Assembly (NCBI GenBank): GCA_002383325.1
Contig: DFYJ01000075.1
Location: forward strand, 17,713-28,670
Source: Candidatus Aminicenantes bacterium UBA4085
Lineage (GTDB): Bacteria; Acidobacteriota; Aminicenantia; Aminicenantales; UBA4085
Direction of reading: 5' to 3'
DNA: 10,958 nucleotides
Each line of letters opens with the position of its first letter. The first letter of the stretch is position 1. The notes beneath the pieces are model-generated. The model searched no databases and had not been told where the DNA came from. It saw only the letters and a list, made by a program, of their open reading frames with translations. Positions 1-5,258 of the stretch are shown piece by piece. The translations under genes were made by a program, and so were the position numbers.

Positions 1-1056
1 CCGGCCGCGTCCGCGGCCCGCCTCTCCGCGCTTCAGGAGGAGATGCGGGCGTCCGAAACCGAGCAGGAATCGCTGCGCCGCCTGACCGCCGAGTTGGGCG
101 ACCGGACCGTCAACCTGGACGGCCAGAGAGCCGGGCAGGAGGAGTCGCTGGCCGAGAGCGAGAGCCGGCTGGCCGACCTGCGGCGGGAGCTGGCCGAGGC
201 CGAGGCCGGCTTGACCGGGCTGCGCGAGGAGCACGAGCGCCTCAAGGACGGCCGTATGGGCTGGGAAGTCCGCAAGGCCGAGGTCGATCGCGACCTGGTC
301 AACCTGGAGGAGGCCTGCTGGCAGGAGCTGAAAAAGACCCTGCAGGAGGTCAAGGCCGAGGCCGCGCCCGACGAGGCGCCCGAGGCCGGGGCCGTGGAAG
401 CGGAGCTCGAGGAGTCCCGGGAGAAGCTGCAGCGGATCGGCGCCGTCAACCTGATGGCCGAGGAAGAGTATCAGCAGGCCAAGGAGCGGCACGACTTCCT
501 GGTCCAGCAGCGGGCCGATCTGCGCGAGTCCATCGCCCAGACCAAGGCGGCTATCCAGCAGATCGACGAGGAGAGTCGCCAGAGGTTCCTAACCGCCCTG
601 GCCGACGTCAACGCCTATTTCCAGGAGCTGTTCACGACCCTCTTCAAGGGCGGCACGGCCGAGGTCCGCCTGCTCGACGCGGCCGATCCCCTGGAGAGCG
701 GCGTCGAGGTCCTGGCCCAGCCGCCGGGCAAGAAGGTCGGCAACATGGGTCTGCTCTCCGGCGGCGAGAAATCGCTGACCAGCCTGGCCTTCCTCTTCGC
801 CCTGTTCCGCTACAAACCGACCCCGTTCTGCATCCTGGACGAGGTCGACGCGGCCCTGGACGAGGCCAACCTGGTCCGCTTTTTGGACCTCATGAAGACG
901 ATCAAGTCGGACACCCAGTTCATCATCATCACCCACAACTACCGGACGATGGAGGTGGCGGACTACATCTACGGCACGACCATGGAGGAGCCCAACGTGA
1001 CCCGGGTCTTCTCCATGAAGATGGAGAAGAAGGCGGAGGCCGAGCCCCTTGCCTAA
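1..1056 (+). CDS. smc: Chromosome segregation ATPase SMC, C-terminal part (5' end outside window)
   Basis: The frame is open from base 1, so this is the 3' part of a longer gene; the ATG at 43 is internal. SMC proteins form ring-shaped ATPase dimers that organise and segregate the chromosome with ScpA and ScpB. The first ~170 residues are Glu/Arg/Leu-rich heptad-like sequence, the returning arm of the antiparallel coiled coil. The C-terminal ATPase lobe follows: the ABC signature LSGGE at 754-768, Walker B CILDEVD at 829-849, the D-loop ALDEANL just after it, and the switch histidine in IIITHN at 922-939. The order signature, Walker B, D-loop, H-switch is that of the SMC head, and the VNLMAEEEY segment before the head is also typical of bacterial SMC. 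Walker A and the hinge lie upstream of the window. Rad50 or RecN is unlikely given the LSGGEKSLTSLAFLFALF and LDEVDAALDEANL wording. The stop codon overlaps the next gene by 8 bp. Confidence 0.96.
   Translation, partial: PAASAARLSALQEEMRASETEQESLRRLTAELGDRTVNLDGQRAGQEESLAESESRLADLRRELAEAEAGLTGLREEHERLKDGRMGWEVRKAEVDRDLVNLEEACWQELKKTLQEVKAEAAPDEAPEAGAVEAELEESREKLQRIGAVNLMAEEEYQQAKERHDFLVQQRADLRESIAQTKAAIQQIDEESRQRFLTALADVNAYFQELFTTLFKGGTAEVRLLDAADPLESGVEVLAQPPGKKVGNMGLLSGGEKSLTSLAFLFALFRYKPTPFCILDEVDAALDEANLVRFLDLMKTIKSDTQFIIITHNYRTMEVADYIYGTTMEEPNVTRVFSMKMEKKAEAEPLA
1035..1039 (+). promoter_or_regulatory. Ribosome binding site supporting the TTG start of the radical SAM gene
   Basis: GGAGG lies 9 nt before the TTG at 1049-1051, inside the smc coding sequence. 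It supports a non-ATG start overlapping the smc stop. The next in-frame ATG comes about 35 codons later (1118-1120) and would remove the first strand of the N-terminal domain. Confidence 0.65.
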
Positions 1057-2521
1057 GGTCCAGCTTTACGTCTCGCCCGGCGGGTACTTCGCCGAGCGCT
1101 GGTCCGGCGGCTCGTCCATGCCCCCGTTGGGCCTGCTCTACATCGGGGCGGTCCTGGAGCGGGAGAAGGTCCCGGTCGAGATCGTCCCCTGCAACGTCCT
1201 GGGCCTGGGCTGGAAAGACATCGTCCGCAAAATCCGTTCCGACCGGCCCGACATCGTCGGCGTGACCATCACGACGGAAAACCGCTTCCAGGCCTTCAAG
1301 CTGATCCGCCTGGCCAAGCGGGCTCACCCCGGCTGCCTGACCGTACTGGGCGGGCCGCACGCCTCGATGGCGGCTGAGGACTGCATCCGGCACATCCCCG
1401 AGCTGGACGTCGTGGTCCGCGGCGAGGGCGAGATGACTATGCTCGAGCTCGTCCGGGCCTGGGACGCCGCGCCCAGGCTGGAGTCCCTGGACGGCATCCC
1501 CGGGCTGGTCCTGCGCAGGGGCGGCCAGCCGGCCGCGAATCCTCCGCGGATGCCGATCGCCGACCTCGACAGCCTGCCCTACCCGGCCTACCATCTGGTC
1601 CCCCTGGAGAAGTACAACTTCGCTTTCGACGTGCCCGGTCGCGGCCCCCTGCCGGCGGTCAACGTCATGACCAGCCGGGGCTGCCCCTTCGCCTGCAATT
1701 TCTGCGCCACCCCAGTCAACTGGGGCCGGCATGTCCGCATGCGCAGCCCCGAGAACGTCGTTCGCGAGATCGAGCTGCTCAAGGAGCGCTACGGGATCAA
1801 GGTCGTCTTTTTCTTCGACGACACGTTCAACGCCAGCCCCAAGCGGGCCGACGCTATCTGCGACCTGATGATCGAGCGCCGGCTGGATGTCTTCTTCAAG
1901 TGCGACGTGCGCCTGGACATCATGAGCCGCGCCCTGCTGGAGAAGATGAAGCGGGCCGGGCTCTTCCACCTGTCCTACGGCCTGGAGGCGGGTTCGGACC
2001 GGGTTCGGGAGGAGATCGTCGGCAAGCAGATCGAGATGGCCGACTTCCACAATCTGACCTCCTGGTGCGTCGAGCTGGGGATCGTGGCCAATGTTTTTTT
2101 CATCTTCAGCCACCCGACCGAGACCTGGGAGGAGGCCCAGGTCACGATCCGGATCATCGAGCAGTACCAGGATCGGATCGAGGGCTCCGTGGCCATCCTC
2201 CACATCTACCCGGGCACGCCGCTGGAGAAGTACGCCCGGGAGACCGGTTTCCTGCCGGAGGGCTTCACCTGGACCCGGCGCCGCCGCAGGGGGGTTATCA
2301 CCCTGCCCCTGGCCCAGGGAGATGTCCCCCTCTACCTCGACAAGCTGACTTGGGCCCAGGTCTGCGAGCTCATCCTGCGCTGGTCGTTCAGCGCCAAGCG
2401 GACCTCCCTGTTGAAGAAGGCTCCCCGAGCCCTGGGCCAGGTCCGCTCCTGGGCCGACCTGCGCCGCCTCTTTATCATGGGCTTCGTCTACCTGCGCCTT
2501 CGCCGAAGGTCAAAGAAATAG
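1049..2521 (+). CDS. B12-binding-domain radical SAM protein, function unknown
   Basis: The protein has 490 residues. The N-terminal ~165 residues look like a Rossmann-type cobalamin-binding domain of the class found before radical SAM domains (PPLGLLYIGAVLE, then VLGGPHAS and a VVRGEGE segment). No classical DxHxxG motif is seen, as in many such enzymes. The radical SAM domain carries the 4Fe-4S cysteines C212, C216 and C219 (CPFACNFC). It also has the FFFDDTF strand at ~254-260, the glycine-rich YGLEAGSD at 310-317 and a later HIYPGTPLEKYA segment. Known relatives use S-adenosylmethionine to generate radicals for methylations, ring closures or lipid and pigment modification; the substrate here cannot be told. 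The start is a TTG with a good ribosome binding site, overlapping the smc stop by 8 bp, so co-transcription and translational coupling with smc are likely. The C-terminus is basic (RLRRRSKK). The stop codon TAG lies inside the left arm of the downstream repeat, so insertion of the repeat may have set the present C-terminus. Confidence 0.92.
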   Translation: MPKVQLYVSPGGYFAERWSGGSSMPPLGLLYIGAVLEREKVPVEIVPCNVLGLGWKDIVRKIRSDRPDIVGVTITTENRFQAFKLIRLAKRAHPGCLTVLGGPHASMAAEDCIRHIPELDVVVRGEGEMTMLELVRAWDAAPRLESLDGIPGLVLRRGGQPAANPPRMPIADLDSLPYPAYHLVPLEKYNFAFDVPGRGPLPAVNVMTSRGCPFACNFCATPVNWGRHVRMRSPENVVREIELLKERYGIKVVFFFDDTFNASPKRADAICDLMIERRLDVFFKCDVRLDIMSRALLEKMKRAGLFHLSYGLEAGSDRVREEIVGKQIEMADFHNLTSWCVELGIVANVFFIFSHPTETWEEAQVTIRIIEQYQDRIEGSVAILHIYPGTPLEKYARETGFLPEGFTWTRRRRRGVITLPLAQGDVPLYLDKLTWAQVCELILRWSFSAKRTSLLKKAPRALGQVRSWADLRRLFIMGFVYLRLRRRSKK

Positions 2522-2635
2522 CAGACACATACTAATTTTAATTTCCAGACACATACCAATTTCGCGATAAATACACCTCTCGTAAACAACACGGGGGGCG
2601 CCAGAATCGTCGAAATTGGTATGTGTCTGCTATTT
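2516..2635. repeat. Palindromic repeat element, REP/RAYT-like (non-autonomous mobile element candidate)
   Basis: Two direct copies of a 17-bp motif occur 24 bp apart: CAGACACATACTAATTT at 2522-2538 and CAGACACATACCAATTT at 2546-2562. One inverted copy follows at 2611-2629 (CGAAATTGGTATGTGTCTG). The inner left copy plus CG (2546-2564) pairs perfectly with 2611-2629 over 19 bp. The outer left arm (2516-2538) pairs with 2613-2635 with one mismatch in 23. Between the arms are 46 bp containing a G6 run and GGCGCC. The element is AT-rich, unlike its surroundings. A head-to-head layout of short repeats resembles the REP/REPIN sequences mobilised by Y1 (TnpA-REP, RAYT) transposases, and GTATGTGTC-type motifs are, from general knowledge, typical of such families. 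No transposase lies in the window. It fills almost the whole gap between the radical SAM and symporter genes. Confidence 0.8.
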
Positions 2636-2640
2636 CCGCA

Positions 2641-2646
2641 AGGAGG
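2641..2646 (+). promoter_or_regulatory. Ribosome binding site that decides the symporter start
   Basis: AGGAGG (within AAGGAGGG, 2640-2647) lies 5 nt before ATG 2652. It selects this ATG over the in-frame TTG at 2616, which lies inside the repeat arm, has no Shine-Dalgarno sequence and would add a non-conserved 12-residue leader. Confidence 0.8.
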
Positions 2647-2651
2647 GCCGC

Positions 2652-4121
2652 ATGTCCATCTACGTGGTCGTCATCCTCGCCTACCTCGTCGTCCTGACCG
2701 GGTTCAACTTCTACCGCTCCCGCAAGATCAAGAGCCAGGACGACTTCCAGGTCGCCGGCCGCAGCCTCAAGTGGCAGGTCATGGTCTTCACCCTGATCTG
2801 CACCTGGATCGGCTCGGGCACCTTCATCTCCGGGGCCGAGTTCGCGGCCAAGGCCGGCTTCTCGGCCCTTTGGCTGGCGGCCGGCGCCTGGGTCGGGATC
2901 ATCCTGATCTATTTCCTGGCCGCCAAGATCCACACCTTCGGCCAGTATACGGTGGGCGACGTGCTGGAGGTCCGCTACGGCCCGGCCGCCCGCCTCTTCG
3001 GGGCTCTGGCCCTGGTCCTGTCCTTTATCTCCATCGTCTCCTACCAGTTCGTGGCCGGCGGCTTCATCCTCAACGTCATCACCGACGGGGCCATCTCGGA
3101 GGCGACGGGCACGCTGATCGCAGCCGCCTTTGTCATCCTCTTCACCGCCGTCGGCGGCATGGTGGCCATCGCCTACACCGACTTGCCCAACGGCATCATC
3201 ATCGTCCTGGCCTGCCTCCTGGCGGTGCCGTTCGTCATTCACGCGGCGGGCGGCCCGGCCGCGGCCAAGGCGGCCCTCGACCCGGGCTATTTCGCCGTGG
3301 TCAACAGCCAATTCGGGGCCCATCCCTGGCTGAAAGCCATAGGGTATTTCCTCTCGACCATGTTTCTCCTGCTCGGCGTCCAGAGCATGTACCAGAAATT
3401 CTACAGCGCCAAGTCCGGCCAAGACGCCAAGAAGGCCGTGGCTTGGTGGACGGTCGGGACGATCTTCGTCGAGACCATCGTCGTCGTCATCGCCGTTTTC
3501 GCTTTCAGCAAGCTTCAAGGCCAGATCGACTTGAGCCTGCCCAAGGCCGGCGGCAAAGTCGTATTGATGGCCGCCAAGCAGCTTGTGCCCGTCCCCGTAG
3601 GCGTTCTCCTTCTGGGTGCGGCCTGCGCCGTGGTCATCTCCACCGGCATGAACTACCTGCTCTCGCCCTCCACCACCTTGATCCGCGACATCTACCAGCG
3701 CTTTCTCAAGAAGGACGCCGACCCGAAGAAGATGGTCGCCCTGCAGAAGGTCGTCATCGTCGTCATCGGCGTCCTGGCCTTCCTGCTCGCCACCCAGCTG
3801 AAGAGCGTGCTGGAGATGAGCCTGTTCGCCTACACCATCTACGGCGTGGCCATCACTCCGGCCTTGATCGCCGCCCTGGCCTGGAAGCGGGCCACCAAGG
3901 CCGGCGGCCTAGCCTCGATCGTCTCCGGCACGGTCGTCAGCGTGGCCTTCTTCATCCTGTCCAAAGTTTTGCCGGCTTCCCAGGTGCCCGAGGGCGACCC
4001 TTGGGGCATCCCGCTCATCTACCCGGCCCTCGCCGTCTCCCTCCTCTCCCTGGTCGTCGTCAGCCTGCTGACGGCCAAGCCCAAGGAGGAGGATCTGGCC
4101 GGGTTCTTCCCCAAGAAATGA
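2652..4121 (+). CDS. Sodium:solute symporter (SSS family)
   Basis: This 489-residue integral inner-membrane protein has about 13 hydrophobic segments, the usual size and layout of the SSS family (PutP, PanF, SGLT; LeuT fold), which couples Na+ entry to solute uptake. The first helix begins directly after the start (IYVVVILAYLVVLTGF). The loop DDFQVAGRSLKW matches the family's typical D-[FY]-x-[VL]-[AG]-G-R segment. The stretch STGMNYLLSPSTTLIRDIY at ~330-348 lines up with the PutP helix whose Ser340/Thr341 bind Na+; here these are S330 and T331. The substrate cannot be read from sequence; sugars, amino acids, carboxylates and vitamins are all possible. The ATG has a strong ribosome binding site. 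The gene ends in an ATGA overlap with the deacetylase gene, which implies one transcript and linked function. A palindromic repeat lies directly upstream, and no clear promoter was found there. Confidence 0.93.
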   Translation: MSIYVVVILAYLVVLTGFNFYRSRKIKSQDDFQVAGRSLKWQVMVFTLICTWIGSGTFISGAEFAAKAGFSALWLAAGAWVGIILIYFLAAKIHTFGQYTVGDVLEVRYGPAARLFGALALVLSFISIVSYQFVAGGFILNVITDGAISEATGTLIAAAFVILFTAVGGMVAIAYTDLPNGIIIVLACLLAVPFVIHAAGGPAAAKAALDPGYFAVVNSQFGAHPWLKAIGYFLSTMFLLLGVQSMYQKFYSAKSGQDAKKAVAWWTVGTIFVETIVVVIAVFAFSKLQGQIDLSLPKAGGKVVLMAAKQLVPVPVGVLLLGAACAVVISTGMNYLLSPSTTLIRDIYQRFLKKDADPKKMVALQKVVIVVIGVLAFLLATQLKSVLEMSLFAYTIYGVAITPALIAALAWKRATKAGGLASIVSGTVVSVAFFILSKVLPASQVPEGDPWGIPLIYPALAVSLLSLVVVSLLTAKPKEEDLAGFFPKK

Positions 4122-5149
4122 CGACAGGAATCGTCCGGGACGACCGTTTCTTGGCCCATCACATGGGCCCGGGACACCCCGAGTCGCCGGAGCGCCTGGC
4201 GGCCATCCATGCCCGGCTCGACGCCGAGCCCGGCCTGCCCCTGCTTCGGATCAAGCCGCGCCCGGCGGCCGTCGAAGAGATCGGTCTTCTTCACGTCCCC
4301 GAATACGTCGGCTTCCTGGGAGCCACGGCCGGCTCGGAATTCGTGCCGCTGGACGCCGACACCGTGGCAACGGCCTTGACCTACGAAACGGCTCTCCTGG
4401 CGGCCGGCGGCGCCATCGAAGCCGCGGACGCCATCCTCCGCGGCCAGGCCGACAACGCCTTGGCCCTGGTCCGCCCGCCCGGCCACCATGCCGAGATCAA
4501 CAGGGCCATGGGCTTCTGCTTCTTCAATAACGCCGCCCTGGCTGCCGAGCACTTGATTCGCCGCCGCGGCCTAGGCCGCGTCCTGATCGTCGACTGGGAC
4601 CTCCACCACGGCAACGGGACCCAGCACCTCTTTGATACCCGCTCCGATGTGCTTTATTTTTCCACCCATCAGAGCCCCCTCTTCCCCGGCACGGGATCGG
4701 TGGCCGAAAAGGGTCACGCCGAAGGCGAGGGATTCACCGTCAATGTCCCGCTGCGGGCCGGCCGGTCGGACGGCGATTTCCTGGCCATCCATCGGAACAT
4801 CCTCGGCCCCATTGCGGCCGAGTTCCGGCCTGAGTTCATCGTCGTCTCAGCCGGCTATGATATCTGCGCCGGCGACCCCCTGGGCGGAATGCTCGTGACC
4901 GGAGAGGGCTTCGCAGCGCTGACCGCCGAGCTGAAAGGGCTGGCCAAGGCCCTCTGCGGCGGACGCCTGCTGCTGGTCCTGGAGGGCGGCTACCACCTGG
5001 ATAGGCTGGCCGAAGGTGTCCGTCGGACGATCGGCCAGCTGGCCGGCATCGATCCACCTCCCGCCGTCGAGCCGCGGTTGTCTCCCGAGGCGGCCTTGGA
5101 GGCGGCCCGGACTCTTGCCGTCCACAAGCGGTACTGGAAGGCCCTGTGA
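4118..5149 (+). CDS. Zinc-dependent histone deacetylase family amidohydrolase
   Basis: The protein has 343 residues, the usual length for bacterial members of the HDAC/AcuC/acetylpolyamine amidohydrolase superfamily, which hydrolyse acyl-amide bonds using one Zn2+. Active-site elements are complete: the tandem histidines H123-H124 in PPGHHAEINRAMGFC, the metal ligands D161 and H163 in DWDLHHGNGT, the third ligand D253 in SAGYDICAGDPLGG, and the transition-state tyrosine Y292 in EGGYHL. The N-terminus HHMGPGHPESPERL is the typical substrate-rim segment. Motif wording is closest to class II-type bacterial members; no signal peptide is seen, so it should be cytoplasmic. The start codon ATG 4118 overlaps the symporter stop (ATGA), which fixes the start; the frame stays open further upstream only as a high-GC shadow. 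Natural substrates of bacterial members include acetylated polyamines and other small amides, and a protein lysine substrate is also possible. The coupling to a symporter favours a small imported amide (inference). Confidence 0.94.
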   Translation: MTTGIVRDDRFLAHHMGPGHPESPERLAAIHARLDAEPGLPLLRIKPRPAAVEEIGLLHVPEYVGFLGATAGSEFVPLDADTVATALTYETALLAAGGAIEAADAILRGQADNALALVRPPGHHAEINRAMGFCFFNNAALAAEHLIRRRGLGRVLIVDWDLHHGNGTQHLFDTRSDVLYFSTHQSPLFPGTGSVAEKGHAEGEGFTVNVPLRAGRSDGDFLAIHRNILGPIAAEFRPEFIVVSAGYDICAGDPLGGMLVTGEGFAALTAELKGLAKALCGGRLLLVLEGGYHLDRLAEGVRRTIGQLAGIDPPPAVEPRLSPEAALEAARTLAVHKRYWKAL

Positions 5150-5150
5150 C

Positions 5151-5165
5151 GGAACACCTGTCCCC
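5151..5165. repeat. Possible fragment of a second dispersed repeat
   Basis: GGAACACCTGTCCCC starts 2 nt after the deacetylase stop. Its style (ACACcTGTCCCC) resembles the CAGACACATAC and GTGTCCCC motifs of RAYT-associated repeats, but only one copy is present and it has no inverted partner. Low confidence. Confidence 0.25.
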
Positions 5166-5189
5166 AAAAAAGGACGTTATATCGGAAAT

Positions 5190-5216
5190 AAGCCTGGTAA
5201 ATCAGGCGGCAGGCTT
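5190..5216. promoter_or_regulatory. Nested inverted repeats overlapping the fecR-like promoter (operator candidate)
   Basis: AAGCCTG (5190-5196) pairs with CAGGCTT (5210-5216), and its core GCCTG (5192-5196) can instead pair with CAGGC at 5203-5207. The right half runs into the extended -10 element. At DNA level this could be an operator; at RNA level the two hairpins are mutually exclusive. T5 at 5224-5228 lies 7 nt beyond the longer stem, so it may also serve as a weak terminator for the deacetylase transcript. Confidence 0.4.
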
Positions 5217-5224
5217 GGTATAAT
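5216..5224 (+). promoter_or_regulatory. Extended -10 promoter for the FecR-domain gene
   Basis: TGGTATAAT is a perfect TGn plus consensus -10. No good -35 is seen 16-18 bp upstream (GGTAAA or similar), as is common for extended -10 promoters. The predicted start near 5231 would leave a leader of about 28 nt carrying AAGGAG (5246-5251), 7 nt before the ATG. Confidence 0.65.
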
Positions 5225-5258
5225 TTTTGCAAGAGAGATGGGCGTAAGGAGAACGGAA

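Noticed and set aside
929..2203. 424-codon minus-strand frame opposite the radical SAM gene
   Set aside because: It is a compositional shadow with no motifs, opposite a well-defined radical SAM gene. The same applies to the acidic minus-strand frame at 2538-3518 over the symporter.
2546..2635. Repeat hairpin as a rho-independent terminator for the smc/radical SAM unit
   Set aside because: The 46-nt loop is long and only TTT follows the right arm, so it does not fit an intrinsic terminator on either strand.
2621..4117. Apparent 842-codon frame that would fuse an Arg/Pro-rich protein to the deacetylase
   Set aside because: The upstream part is the +1 shadow of the symporter gene, with no family resemblance. 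The deacetylase has its own ATG in an ATGA overlap and a complete domain from there.
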